Notes: generated by a model from the sequence alone, not told the origin. Numbered from the stretch's first letter, positions 18,873 through 27,249 are shown. The stretch: 64,000 bases of DNA from Acidobacteriota bacterium (GCA_018268755.1 JAFDVW010000007.1:124001-188000), one strand, 5' to 3'. Numbers and translations: made by a program.

Positions 18873-19259
18873 CTACTTGGCTGCCGCCTTGCGCTTGGCG
18901 ACCTTCCCAAAAATCGCCTTCAGCGCTTTGGTCAGCTGCTCGTCGATATCAATATCTTTGTAGATATGGAAATTGGCCCGCTTTTCCAGGTTGTCGCTCC
19001 CGCACTGCCGGCTGGCCACCACCACGATGGGAATGTCCGCGGTGGCGGGCGACCCCTTCAATGCCGTAATCAGCTCCGGACCCGTCATCTTGGGCATTTG
19101 CATGTCGGTGATGATGATGTCCGGGCGGATGCGCTCCACGATGCTCAGCGCTTCCAATCCATGGATGGCGGATTCCACCGTGAACCCGCGCTCTTCCAGG
19201 AACCGGCAAATGGTGTGCCGGATCAACATGGAATCGTCGACCACTAACGCAACAGACAT
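18873..19259 (-). CDS. Single-domain response regulator (CheY-like)
   Basis: Receiver-only protein of 128 aa from ATG 19259, preceded by GGGGAG; an upstream in-frame start at 19286 would add 9 residues. The acidic pair is VVDDSM (D8-D9) and the acceptor D52 lies in IITDMQMPKMTG. VVVAS and HIYKDIDIDEQL supply the conserved Ser and Lys. The C-terminal tail is lysine-rich (KVAKRKAAAK). No output domain, so it signals by protein contact. No kinase gene is adjacent. Confidence 0.88.
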   Translation of the reverse strand: MSVALVVDDSMLIRHTICRFLEERGFTVESAIHGLEALSIVERIRPDIIITDMQMPKMTGPELITALKGSPATADIPIVVVASRQCGSDNLEKRANFHIYKDIDIDEQLTKALKAIFGKVAKRKAAAK

Positions 19260-19376
19260 GTTTCTCCCCAAGGAGGGCTGCCCCAACCAACGATAGTACC
19301 GCCAGGGGAAGCGATCCTTTCCGGGAAAGACACACTACAAGTTACCTTGGTTATGTTCTGCAGGAAGTGGCGAGCC

Positions 19377-19568
19377 TCAGGCCTCTTCGGCGCGCAGCTT
19401 GGTTTCCTCGATGCTCATGTCCTTGAATTCGCTGGACTCAAAGATTTCGCCGCATTCCTGACATTCCACGAATTCGGCGTCTTCATCACGCGACACAATT
19501 TGCACGCGAGGGTGTTTGCACTGTTCCATACGGGTACCGGAGGATGGCGACGGCAGGGTTGATGTCAT
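19377..19568 (-). CDS. Small zinc-ribbon-like protein
   Basis: Encodes 63 aa with CKHPRVQIVSRDEDAEFVEC and CQECGEIFESSEF, giving Cys-His and Cys-x2-Cys pairs spaced like a zinc ribbon; the C-terminus is acidic and helical. An internal ATG at 19529 (MEQCKHP) is an equally possible start, since no clear ribosome site precedes either. No function can be assigned. It is divergent from the iron-sulfur operon. Confidence 0.62.
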   Translation of the reverse strand: MTSTLPSPSSGTRMEQCKHPRVQIVSRDEDAEFVECQECGEIFESSEFKDMSIEETKLRAEEA

Positions 19569-19776
19569 AAATCCGGGGAGATCGTTCCTTGCCTAGCCCT
19601 GCGGCCAAGCCATTTTTGCCGGAAGTTGCCGGTATTCTTATTCCGGGCGAAGAGGTTGTCAAGTCCCAATGGAGAGTTACCAGCTTCCCCCTCTCCGCTT
19701 CCGCGGGGGCCGGCGGAAGTATGCGCGGATCTTCGCCAAAAATATCCGACTTTTTTTGTCGTAAATCGCAAACCAT

Positions 19777-19789
19777 TCTATTAAATAGA
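19777..19789. promoter_or_regulatory. 13-base perfect palindrome upstream of iscR
   Basis: TCTATT-A-AATAGA, an AT-rich exact palindrome in otherwise GC-rich DNA, about 40 bases upstream of the predicted -35 box of the isc promoter. It could be an activator or repressor site, or belong to the promoter of the divergent zinc-ribbon gene. Confidence 0.4.
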
Positions 19790-19830
19790 TTTATGCCCCG
19801 TCGGGGATATCTTCTTTGCCCTGCCCAGGG

Positions 19831-19859
19831 TTGCATTCCCGGGCCCGTCGCCATAGAAT
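19831..19859 (+). promoter_or_regulatory. Predicted sigma-70 promoter of the isc operon
   Basis: TTGCAT (19831-19836), a 17-base spacer, then TAGAAT (19854-19859). The -10 box matches the consensus at five of six positions. Transcription would start near 19866, leaving a leader of about 38 bases to the iscR ATG at 19904. Confidence 0.6.
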
Positions 19860-19863
19860 GCTC

Positions 19864-19888
19864 ATGTCCGACCAAATCAGTCGTATTT
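19864..19888 (+). promoter_or_regulatory. Predicted IscR type 1-like operator
   Basis: The 13-base core GACCAAATCAGTC (19870-19882) matches 12 of 13 positions of the enterobacterial type 1 IscR core GACTRWWWYAGTC as I recall it; flanking bases fit partly. The site starts at the predicted transcription start and ends 15 bases before the iscR ATG, a position suited to repression by the [2Fe-2S] form. Confidence 0.55.
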
Positions 19889-19903
19889 GAAAAATTCACC
19901 GGC

Positions 19904-20338
19904 ATGTTGAAGCTGACCAAAAAAGCGGACTATGGGCTGATGGCCATGAAACACCTGGCAGAGCACGCCCATGAAGGGGCCTGCAGCGCCAAAGATGTGG
20001 CCGAGGCCTACAGCATTCCGCCGGAAGCACTGGCCAAGATTCTGCAGCGCCTGGTGAAGGCGGGCTTGCTGGTTTCGCAGCACGGCACCAATGGGGGTTA
20101 TACCCTGGCGCGCGCCCCGCACACCATTTCGGCTTTTGAAGTGATTCGGGCCATCGATGGACCGCTGTTCATTACCTCCTGCATTTCGGTGCGGGGAGAA
20201 TGCGACCAGAGCGACCGCTGCACCATTCGCGAGCCACTGCGGCGGGTGAATCAAAGCATTGAAGACGTTCTGCGGAACATCACCATTGCCGAGATGCGGG
20301 ACGAAAACGAGAAGACCTTAGTTCGGATACATGATTAA
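19904..20338 (+). CDS. iscR: Rrf2-family iron-sulfur regulator IscR
   Basis: Transcription regulator of 144 aa heading the isc operon. The start at ATG 19904 gives the standard Rrf2 N-terminus [20 protein letters not shown]; an upstream open extension has no support. A winged helix (about 1-80) is followed by three cysteines, C93, C100 and C106, in [14 protein letters not shown], the expected [2Fe-2S] ligands, with spacing x6/x5 against x5/x5 in E. coli IscR. In IscR the clustered form represses the operon, so scarcity of clusters raises expression. The operator just upstream supports autoregulation. The next gene, iscS, starts 44 bases downstream. Confidence 0.92.
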   Translation: MLKLTKKADYGLMAMKHLAEHAHEGACSAKDVAEAYSIPPEALAKILQRLVKAGLLVSQHGTNGGYTLARAPHTISAFEVIRAIDGPLFITSCISVRGECDQSDRCTIREPLRRVNQSIEDVLRNITIAEMRDENEKTLVRIHD

Positions 20339-20382
20339 ACCGGCCCCCGAGGCCAGGTTCTGAGCGTAGGAGACAAGAGCGT

Positions 20383-21657
20383 ATGAGCACGGATGTGAAG
20401 ACTGCCGCAGCTGGACAGCAGGTCGCGCCCAATGGCGTGAAGCTGCCGGTTTACATGGACAACCATGCCACGACCCCGGTCGATCCCCGGGTGCTGGAAG
20501 AAATGCTGCCTTATTTCGTGGAGAAATTTGGCAATGCCGCCAGCCGTAACCATGCTTTCGGCTGGGCGGGTGAGGAGGGCGTGGAAACCGCCCGCGAACG
20601 CGTGGCCAAATTAATTGGCGCCACCAGCAAAGAGATCATCTTTACCTCGGGCGCCACCGAGAGCGACAACCTGGCCATCAAGGGCGTCGCTGAAATGTAC
20701 CGCGAGAAAGGCAACCACATCATCACCGCCGTCACCGAGCACAAGGCCGTCCTCGACACTTGTAAGCGTCTGGAGAAGTACGGCTATCGCGTGACTTATC
20801 TGCCGGTGCAAAAAGACGGGCTGATCGATCTCGACGACCTGAAGCGCGCTATCGACGACAAGACCATCCTGGTCTCCCTCATGGCCGCCAACAATGAAAT
20901 CGGCGTACTGCAGCCCTGGGCCGAGATCGGCAAGATCTGCCGCGAACGCGGCGTCCTGTTCCACAGCGACGGCACCCAGGCGGTGGGCAAGGTGCCCATC
21001 GACGTCAATAAGGACAATATCGACCTGCTCTCCATCTCGGCGCACAAGATGTACGGCCCCAAAGGGGTGGGCGCCTTGTATGTCCGCCGCAAGAACCCGC
21101 GGGTCCAGCTCGCCGCCATTATTGACGGCGGCGGCCACGAGCGCGGCATGCGCTCCGGGACCCTGAACGTGCCCGGCATCGTGGGCCTGGGCAAGGCCTG
21201 TGCCATCGCCCAGGAGGAAATGGCGGCGGAGTCGGTCCGGTTGAGTGGCCTGCGCGACAGGCTGAAGGACAAAATCATGAACCGCCTGGACGAAACTTAC
21301 ATCAATGGCTCAGTGGAGCATCGTCTGCCGGGCAGCCTGAACATCAGCTTTGCGTACGTGGAAGGCGAGTCGCTGCTGATGGGCATCAATGATGTCGCGG
21401 TTTCCAGCGGTTCCGCCTGCACCTCGGCCACCCTGGAGCCCTCCTATGTATTGAAGGCCCTGGGCGCGGGAGATGATCTGGCGCACAGCTCCATTCGCTT
21501 CGGCATCGGCCGCTTCAATACGGAAGCGGAAGTCGACTACGTGGCCGACCGGGTGATTGAAACCGTGGAACGCCTGCGCGAGCTTTCGCCTCTTTATGAA
21601 ATGGCGAAAGAGGGCATCGATCTGAAGACCGTGAAGTGGGCGGCGGAAGCGCACTAA
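20383..21657 (+). CDS. iscS: Cysteine desulfurase IscS
   Basis: PLP enzyme of 424 aa that takes sulfur from cysteine as a persulfide and passes it to IscU. The N-terminal strand [19 protein letters not shown], the PLP lysine K222 in [11 protein letters not shown] and the mobile-loop cysteine C346 in [17 protein letters not shown] are clear. That loop matches the IscS (group I) type. The C-terminal end ([19 protein letters not shown]) also matches IscS. About 18 extra residues precede the usual start. Second gene of the isc operon. Confidence 0.97.
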   Translation: MSTDVKTAAAGQQVAPNGVKLPVYMDNHATTPVDPRVLEEMLPYFVEKFGNAASRNHAFGWAGEEGVETARERVAKLIGATSKEIIFTSGATESDNLAIKGVAEMYREKGNHIITAVTEHKAVLDTCKRLEKYGYRVTYLPVQKDGLIDLDDLKRAIDDKTILVSLMAANNEIGVLQPWAEIGKICRERGVLFHSDGTQAVGKVPIDVNKDNIDLLSISAHKMYGPKGVGALYVRRKNPRVQLAAIIDGGGHERGMRSGTLNVPGIVGLGKACAIAQEEMAAESVRLSGLRDRLKDKIMNRLDETYINGSVEHRLPGSLNISFAYVEGESLLMGINDVAVSSGSACTSATLEPSYVLKALGAGDDLAHSSIRFGIGRFNTEAEVDYVADRVIETVERLRELSPLYEMAKEGIDLKTVKWAAEAH

Positions 21658-21743
21658 CCAACAGTGGTTGGTGGATAGTTAGGACAGAAAAACGAGACCA
21701 GCCCTCTAGGGGCAATGGAATTCAGCTCTAAACGGAGAACGAA

Positions 21744-22157
21744 ATGGCATACAGCGATAAGGTCATTGACCACTACAACCATCCCCGTAACGTCGGCTCG
21801 CTCGACAAGAGCAGCAGCGACGTGGGCACCGGTCTGGTGGGCGCGCCGGAGTGCGGCGACGTCATGAAGCTCCAGATCAAGGTGAATCCGCAGACCAACG
21901 TGATCGAGGAAGCCAAGTTTAAGACCTTTGGCTGCGGCTCGGCGATCGCCTCCTCTTCCCTGGCCACCGAGTGGGTGAAGGGTAAGACGGTGGACGAAGC
22001 GCTGTCCATCAAGAACATGGACATCGTGAAGGAGCTGGCTCTGCCTCCGGTGAAGATCCACTGCTCGGTGCTGGCGGAAGACGCCATCCGCGCCGCCATC
22101 GGCGACTGGAAGAAGAAGCAGGAAACCACCAAGCCGGCGGCGGTAGAAGCGAAGTAA
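21744..22157 (+). CDS. iscU: Iron-sulfur cluster scaffold IscU
   Basis: Scaffold of 137 aa on which clusters are built. The three cluster cysteines are C37 (PECGDVM), C64 (FGCGSAI) and C107 (IHCSVLAED), with D39 and H106 also in place. The HscA recognition motif LPPVK is intact at 100-104, matching the presence of hscA and hscB in the operon. The C-terminal tail (KKKQETTKPAAVEAK) is slightly longer than in E. coli. Confidence 0.97.
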   Translation: MAYSDKVIDHYNHPRNVGSLDKSSSDVGTGLVGAPECGDVMKLQIKVNPQTNVIEEAKFKTFGCGSAIASSSLATEWVKGKTVDEALSIKNMDIVKELALPPVKIHCSVLAEDAIRAAIGDWKKKQETTKPAAVEAK

Positions 22158-22217
22158 GGAGACTTCTTTTGTGCGCCTCCCTGGTCTGCAGGGTGGCGCA
22201 TGGAGGAATTGAGAACT

Positions 22218-22592
22218 ATGACTGCAGTCACGGAAGACGCCCCTAAAACCGCGCCCGCCAAAGGCATTCAGGTAACGGAGAAGGCCCTAGCCCGCATCCG
22301 CACCGCCATGGCGAAGGAGAACATCTCTCCCCAGCAGGGCGGGCTGCGTCTGGGCGTACAGGGTGGCGGATGTTCCGGCTTGAGCTACAACATCCGCTTC
22401 GATACCCAGCCGCGCGAGCGGGACCGCATTTTTCAGTTCGACGATGTGCGTGTGTTCGTGGACCCTAAGTCGTTTATCTACCTGCACGGCATGACGCTGG
22501 ACTATCAGGAGACCCTGATGCAGCAGGGATTTGTCTTTACCAATCCCAATGCCAGCAAATCCTGCGGGTGCGGCACGTCATTTTCTGGATAG
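22218..22592 (+). CDS. iscA: Iron-sulfur A-type carrier IscA
   Basis: A-type carrier of 124 aa that moves clusters or iron to targets. The three metal cysteines are in GGGCSGLSY and SKSCGCGTSFSG. The start at ATG 22218 is preferred (GGAGG 11 bases upstream); an ATG at 22200 would put that ribosome site inside the gene. The N-terminus carries about 15 extra residues before the conserved IQVTEKALARI. It sits between iscU and hscB, as in proteobacterial isc operons. Confidence 0.95.
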   Translation: MTAVTEDAPKTAPAKGIQVTEKALARIRTAMAKENISPQQGGLRLGVQGGGCSGLSYNIRFDTQPRERDRIFQFDDVRVFVDPKSFIYLHGMTLDYQETLMQQGFVFTNPNASKSCGCGTSFSG

Positions 22593-22601
22593 GCCATGTG
22601 G

Positions 22602-22621
22602 CGCGGACACTCTTGTCCGCG
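22602..22621. repeat. REP-like palindrome inside the isc operon
   Basis: CGCGGACA-CTCT-TGTCCGCG, exactly the reverse complement of the unit at 10831-10850, preceded by TGTGG. It starts 10 bases after the iscA stop, in the iscA-hscB gap, where the hairpin may affect mRNA stability or read-through within the operon. Confidence 0.85.
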
Positions 22622-22738
22622 CGGGATTGTCCACCCAGTGTTCTCAGCCCCGCCGCCAGTGCCGCGGGAACCACGCTATGCGTAGCCGAAATGCGGAGCG
22701 CCGGGCCTGCGCAGGCCAGGGTCCGCACACATTTGTTT

Positions 22739-23464
22739 ATGACGATTGAGACATCCAAAACGGCGGGTACCGCGGAATGCTGGTCGTGCGGCGAAATGCG
22801 CGCCGCACAGTTCTGCCACTCCTGTGGCAAAGTGCAGCCCCCGGCGCCGGCCGACTACTTCACCTTCTTCGGGCTGCCGCGCAAGCTGCACCTCAAGGAA
22901 GCCGCCTTGCAGCGCGAGTTCTATGAATTGAGCCGCAAGTTGCACCCCGACTTGAGTGTGCGCGCCGACGCCCGCGAACAGGCCTGGATCCTGGAGCAAA
23001 GCTCGCGCCTGAACGATGCCTACCGCACCCTGAAAGACCCCATCCAGCGCACGCAATATCTTTTGGGGCTGGAAGGCGTGCAGCTGGAAGAGCAATCCAA
23101 GTCCGCCACCGAAGAAGCGCGGACCGCCGGCACGGTAAAAAAGCAGGTGGTCCCGCCGGCGCTTCTCGAAGAAGTCTTCGAGCTCAACCTGCAGCTGGAA
23201 GAAGCCCGCCTGGCGAAGAAAATGGGTGAGCCGGACCCTGAACTCGTCCGCGAACTCGAGCAACAAAAGAAAAAATGGGAAGCCCAGTTTGAAGAGTCGC
23301 TCGAGGAGCTGAAAGGCTACTGGCACGAATGGGACAAGCTCATCGACCACGATGCCGCGCCGGAAAAGCGCGCCGCGGTCCGCGACAAGATGGTCGACCT
23401 GCTCAACCGCAGAAATTACATCCGCAATCTGGTGCGGGACGTGAATGAAGTTCTGGAAGGCTAA
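22739..23464 (+). CDS. hscB: J-domain co-chaperone HscB with N-terminal zinc-binding module
   Basis: Co-chaperone of 241 aa that brings IscU to HscA and stimulates its ATPase. The start at ATG 22739 gives MTIETSKTAGTAECWSCGEM; the frame continues upstream through the palindrome but is not expected to be coding. C14-x2-C17 and C26-x2-C29 form a likely zinc site before the J domain, an arrangement known from eukaryotic HSC20 and absent from E. coli HscB. The J domain (about 40-115) has HPD at 69-71 in SRKLHPDLS. The C-terminal helical bundle (about 135-240) contains a charged insertion, ELEQQKKKWEAQFEESLEEL. Confidence 0.92.
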   Translation: MTIETSKTAGTAECWSCGEMRAAQFCHSCGKVQPPAPADYFTFFGLPRKLHLKEAALQREFYELSRKLHPDLSVRADAREQAWILEQSSRLNDAYRTLKDPIQRTQYLLGLEGVQLEEQSKSATEEARTAGTVKKQVVPPALLEEVFELNLQLEEARLAKKMGEPDPELVRELEQQKKKWEAQFEESLEELKGYWHEWDKLIDHDAAPEKRAAVRDKMVDLLNRRNYIRNLVRDVNEVLEG

Positions 23465-23479
23465 GATTCGTTCCTACTC

Positions 23480-25381
23480 ATGGCAAGTGATCGCATTGTC
23501 GGCATTGACTTAGGCACTACGAACTCCCTGGTGGCTTTCATGCAGGGGGAAAACCCCGTGGTCATCCCGGGAGAGGACGGCTCTAACCTGGTCCCTTCGG
23601 TTGTCGCCCTGGATGAGCGCGACCAGATCATTGTGGGGAATGCGGCGCGTAAATATCTGATTGAGACCCCCGAGCGCGCCATTTACTCCGTGAAACGACT
23701 CATGGGGCGCGGCGTGGAAGACGTCCGTGATGAGCTCAAGCTTTTCCCTTTCCACCTGGCCGACGATCTGCAAGCAGGGGAAGTCTTACGCATCCGGCTG
23801 GGCGAGAAGACCTTCACCCCGCCGGAAGTTTCCGCCTTCGTGTTGCGCCAGCTGAAGCGCAACGCCGAACGTTATTTTGGCGCTCCGGTCACAAAGGCCG
23901 TCATTACCGTGCCTGCCTATTTCAACGACGCCCAGCGGCAGGCCACCAAAGATGCCGGACGCATTGCCGGGCTGGAAGTCCTGCGCCTGGTGAATGAGCC
24001 CACCGCAGCTTCGCTGGCTTACGGTCTGGACAAGAAACAGAACGGCATTATCGCGGTCTATGACCTGGGCGGCGGCACCTTTGATATTTCCATCCTCAAA
24101 TTGCAGGACGGGATTTTTGAGGTCATTGCTACCAACGGCGACACTCACCTGGGCGGCGATGACATTGACAACCTGCTGCTTACCATCGCGCTCGACGACA
24201 TTCTCGGCGATCTGAAAATCGATCTGCGCCGCAATGCCGAGGCCGTACAGGCCCTGCGCAAGGCGGTGATCGACGCCAAAATCCAGCTCTCGCAGCACAC
24301 TACGGTCACCATCAGTATTGAACTTCCCGGCGGCAAGCACTATGCCCGCGAAATCACCCGCGAGAACTTCGAGGGCCTCATTCAGCCCATCATCGACCGC
24401 ACCGTCGGTCCTTGTCGTCAGGCGCTGAAAGATGCCGGCCTCAAACCGGAGCAGATTGATGAAGTCGTCCTGGTCGGCGGCTCGACGCGCATCCCCAAAG
24501 TGCGCACCCTGGTGGAGGAGTTGTTCCAGCGCAAACCACACGTGGACCTGAACCCCGATGAAGTGGTCGCCCTGGGCGCGGCGGTGCAGGCCAACATTCT
24601 TTCCGGGGGTTCCGAAGCCACCGAGAACATGCTGCTGTTGGACGTGACCCCGCTTTCCCTGGGCATCGAAGTGGCGGGCGGGGTGACCGACAAGATCATC
24701 CTGCGCAATTCGACTATCCCGGCCTCCGCCACCCAGCACTACACCACGCAGATTGATGGCCAGGCCAACGTCGCCATTCACGTGCTGCAAGGCGAGCGGG
24801 AACTGGCCAAGGATTGCCGGTCCCTGGCCCGCTTTGACCTGAAAGGCATTCCGCCCATGCCGGCGGGCATGCCGCGCATCGAAGTGAAGTTCCTGATTGA
24901 CGCCAACGGCATTTTGCAGGTCTCGGCGCGGGAACAGCGCAGCGGCACGGAAGCGCAGATCGAAGTGCAGCCCAGCTATGGGCTGACCGACGAGCAGGTC
25001 GAGGGCATGATTCTCGATTCCTTCGACTATGCGGAGGAAGACTTCCGCCAGCGCCAGATCATCGAGGCGCGCAGTGAGGCGGACACCATCCTGGCAGCGC
25101 TGGAAAAGGGCCGCAAGAGTCCGGCCTGGGGCGTGCTGACGCGCGACGAAACCAAGAACATTGCCCGCCTGGAGAAGGCGTTGCTCGCGGTCAAGAATGC
25201 GGACGACCATAAAGTGATCCGCGAGGCGATCGATGCGCTCAATCAAGGCACGATGCGGCTGGCGGAATTGATGATGGACAGCGCCGTCGCCACCGCCCTC
25301 AAGGGCAAGACCATGGAGGACGCGGATGTGGGCGAAGGGCCCACCGCCCCGCATCCCATGGCTAAAGCGGAATTTGAATAA
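23480..25381 (+). CDS. hscA: Hsp70-family chaperone HscA
   Basis: Specialised Hsp70 of 633 aa that uses ATP to release clusters from IscU. The actin-type ATPase (about 1-385) has GIDLGTTNSLVAF, TVPAYFNDAQRQATKDAG, VYDLGGGTFDISIL and LVGGSTRIPKV. The linker DVTPLSLGIEV and a substrate-binding domain follow. Unlike DnaK, it has the shorter C-terminal lid of HscA and no EEVD-like end. It begins 15 bases after hscB, supporting joint translation, and is followed by fdx after an 84-base gap. Confidence 0.96.
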   Translation: MASDRIVGIDLGTTNSLVAFMQGENPVVIPGEDGSNLVPSVVALDERDQIIVGNAARKYLIETPERAIYSVKRLMGRGVEDVRDELKLFPFHLADDLQAGEVLRIRLGEKTFTPPEVSAFVLRQLKRNAERYFGAPVTKAVITVPAYFNDAQRQATKDAGRIAGLEVLRLVNEPTAASLAYGLDKKQNGIIAVYDLGGGTFDISILKLQDGIFEVIATNGDTHLGGDDIDNLLLTIALDDILGDLKIDLRRNAEAVQALRKAVIDAKIQLSQHTTVTISIELPGGKHYAREITRENFEGLIQPIIDRTVGPCRQALKDAGLKPEQIDEVVLVGGSTRIPKVRTLVEELFQRKPHVDLNPDEVVALGAAVQANILSGGSEATENMLLLDVTPLSLGIEVAGGVTDKIILRNSTIPASATQHYTTQIDGQANVAIHVLQGERELAKDCRSLARFDLKGIPPMPAGMPRIEVKFLIDANGILQVSAREQRSGTEAQIEVQPSYGLTDEQVEGMILDSFDYAEEDFRQRQIIEARSEADTILAALEKGRKSPAWGVLTRDETKNIARLEKALLAVKNADDHKVIREAIDALNQGTMRLAELMMDSAVATALKGKTMEDADVGEGPTAPHPMAKAEFE

Positions 25382-25465
25382 GAATTCGTCTCTGTGGAAC
25401 TCTGTGTTCTCTGTAGTTCGCTTCAATCGAGAACATCGGGACTTCCGGAGCACTGAGGAGTATTC

Positions 25466-25882
25466 ATGGCAGAAGAAAAACCAAAGGGCGCGGGAGCGGC
25501 CACCGAAGAGGCTCCCGGCGAGAACCTGGTGCAGGTAACATTCCTGCCCGAAGGCAAGACGATCCAGTTCGAGCACGGCAAGCTGCACTACGAGCACCAT
25601 GGCAAGGAGCAGTCCTTACTGGACGTGGCGCTGAACTATGACCTCACGCTCGACCACGCCTGCGGCGGCAACTGCGCTTGCACCACCTGCCACATCTGGG
25701 TGAAAGAGGGCGCCGAGTGCCTGTCCCCCATGGACGATGATGAAGCGGATCGCCTGGACATGGCGGCCGATCTGCAATTGAATTCGCGCCTGGGATGCCA
25801 GGCCGCTATCGTGAAACCCGGCAAGGTGGTGGTGGAAATCCCCGCCTGGAACCGCAACTACGTCTCGGAAGAACATCACTAG
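25466..25882 (+). CDS. fdx: [2Fe-2S] ferredoxin of the isc operon
   Basis: Adrenodoxin-type ferredoxin of 138 aa that supplies electrons for cluster assembly. The cluster ligands are C66, C72, C75 and C111 (CGGNCACTTC and RLGCQAAI). Compared with E. coli Fdx it has about 20 extra N-terminal residues and a longer segment before the cluster loop (IQFEHGKLHYEHHGKEQSL). The C-terminus VVEIPAWNRNYVSEEHH matches the isc-type ferredoxin ending. It lies between hscA and iscX. Confidence 0.95.
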   Translation: MAEEKPKGAGAATEEAPGENLVQVTFLPEGKTIQFEHGKLHYEHHGKEQSLLDVALNYDLTLDHACGGNCACTTCHIWVKEGAECLSPMDDDEADRLDMAADLQLNSRLGCQAAIVKPGKVVVEIPAWNRNYVSEEHH

Positions 25883-25920
25883 AACGGACCGCGCCGGTCC
25901 ACTTTCTTCAAGGAGCTTGC

Positions 25921-26142
25921 ATGCCACAAGAATTGACGTGGGAAAACGCCGAAGACATCGGCATTCTGCTTTCGGAAAAACACCCGGAGATCGATCCGCT
26001 CAGCGTCCGCTTTACCGACCTGCACAGCTATGTGGTGGGCCTGCCGGAGTTCAAGGACGATCCCAAAAAGTCCAACGAGAGCAAGCTGGAAGCCATTCAG
26101 ATGGCGTGGCACGAGGAGTTCCTCGACCGCACCCAGGGATAA
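25921..26142 (+). CDS. iscX: IscX, small iron-sulfur assembly regulator
   Basis: Acidic protein of 73 aa that binds IscS and modulates assembly. The IscX pattern is visible as LTWENAEDIGILLSEKHPEI, VRFTDLHSYVVGLPEF and the C-terminal helix NESKLEAIQMAWHEEFLD. The start at ATG 25921 has AAGGAG upstream. It is the last gene of the operon, followed by a strong hairpin terminator. Confidence 0.95.
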   Translation: MPQELTWENAEDIGILLSEKHPEIDPLSVRFTDLHSYVVGLPEFKDDPKKSNESKLEAIQMAWHEEFLDRTQG

Positions 26143-26160
26143 GGCATACCCCACAAAAAC

Positions 26161-26197
26161 AAGAGACCGGAAGCTGCTTCCGGTCTCTTCTCTTTTT
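26161..26197. terminator. Bidirectional intrinsic terminator between iscX and galT
   Basis: Perfect 13-bp stem AAGAGACCGGAAG (26161-26173) / CTTCCGGTCTCTT (26177-26189) with a 3-base loop. CTCTTTTT follows on the plus strand, and the minus strand reads GTTTTTG after it. It can end both the isc operon and the convergent galT transcript. Confidence 0.9.
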
Positions 26198-26217
26198 GCT
26201 CGGCCTTCTTTTCCCCT

Positions 26218-27249
26218 TTACACGGCCACCGGCTCCTCAATCGGGGCCTCGCGCAGAAACCGGGCCGCCTCTTCCGGGGGCGTGGGATTGATGTAGAATC
26301 CCGTCCCCCATTCAAAGCCCGCGGTCTTGGTGAGCTTGGGCATGAATTCGATGTGCCAGTGGTAGTGGTCGTTGCTGGGGTCCTGGGCCGGCGAGCTGTG
26401 GATGACCAGGTTGTACGGCGGGTTTTCCAGCACGCGGTCCGCCTTCATCAACAGGGTCTTAAGGGCCTTTGCCAAATTTTGGAACATCGGCGAGGACGAG
26501 TTCTCGAAGGCCGATTCATGGCGCTTGGGCAGGATCCAGGTCTCGAAGGGAAAGCGCGGGGCGTAAGGCGCAATGGTGACGAAGTCTTCATTCTCCGCGA
26601 CCACACGCGCGCCCTGTTCGGTTTCCTGGCGAATCACGTCGCAAAACACGCAGCGCTCTTTATAGATGTAATACTGCTTGGCCCCCTCCAGCTCTTCCGT
26701 CACGTAAATCGGAATGATGGGCAGGGCGATCAACTGCGAGTGGGAGTGCTCCAGCGACGCACCGGCCGCCTCGCCATGGTTCTTGAAGATCAGGATGTAT
26801 TTGAAGCGGCGGTCTTTTTTCAGATCAAGGATGCGGTCGCGGTAGGTCCACAAGACATCTTCAATGCGCTTCGCCGGCAAGGTGGACAACGTGGCATTGT
26901 GGTCCGGGGTTTCGATGATGACCTCATGCGCTCCGATCCCATTCATCTTGTCGAACATGCCGTCAGCCTGACGGTTCAGATTGCCTTCAATGCCGAGCGC
27001 GGGAAATTTATTGGGCACCACCCGCACCGTCCAGCCGGGAGCGTCTCGCTGCGCGGTCGGTCCTCCGTTGGTATTGGGGCGGTAAGCCTGGATTTCCGGT
27101 GGCGTCTTGTTCTCATTTCCATAATCAAACGGACAATAACCACCTTTGGCCTTGACTGCTTCACGGAAGAAATCGGTGGGGCGCTTGGCGCGGTCCGTAG
27201 AAATAATGACCCACCGCCCCACAATAGGATCTTTTCTAAGCTCGGGCAC
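26218..27249 (-). CDS. galT: Galactose-1-phosphate uridylyltransferase
   Basis: Leloir-pathway enzyme of 343 aa swapping UMP between UDP-glucose and galactose-1-phosphate. The active-site motif is HSHSQ (H168, H170, Q172), followed by LIALPIIP; the C-terminal lobe has HYHWHIEFMPKL. The first zinc pair seen in E. coli (CPFC) is only partly kept (YCPFDYGNENK), while a second pair CVFCDV occurs near residue 200. That variant is common outside enterobacteria as far as I know. The YraN-like gene lies 35 bases upstream on the same strand. Confidence 0.94.
   Translation of the reverse strand: MPELRKDPIVGRWVIISTDRAKRPTDFFREAVKAKGGYCPFDYGNENKTPPEIQAYRPNTNGGPTAQRDAPGWTVRVVPNKFPALGIEGNLNRQADGMFDKMNGIGAHEVIIETPDHNATLSTLPAKRIEDVLWTYRDRILDLKKDRRFKYILIFKNHGEAAGASLEHSHSQLIALPIIPIYVTEELEGAKQYYIYKERCVFCDVIRQETEQGARVVAENEDFVTIAPYAPRFPFETWILPKRHESAFENSSSPMFQNLAKALKTLLMKADRVLENPPYNLVIHSSPAQDPSNDHYHWHIEFMPKLTKTAGFEWGTGFYINPTPPEEAARFLREAPIEEPVAV

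Noticed and set aside
23786-25600. Minus-strand open frame of 604 codons
   Set aside because: Antisense to hscA and the start of fdx, with no domain; hscA motifs are beyond doubt.
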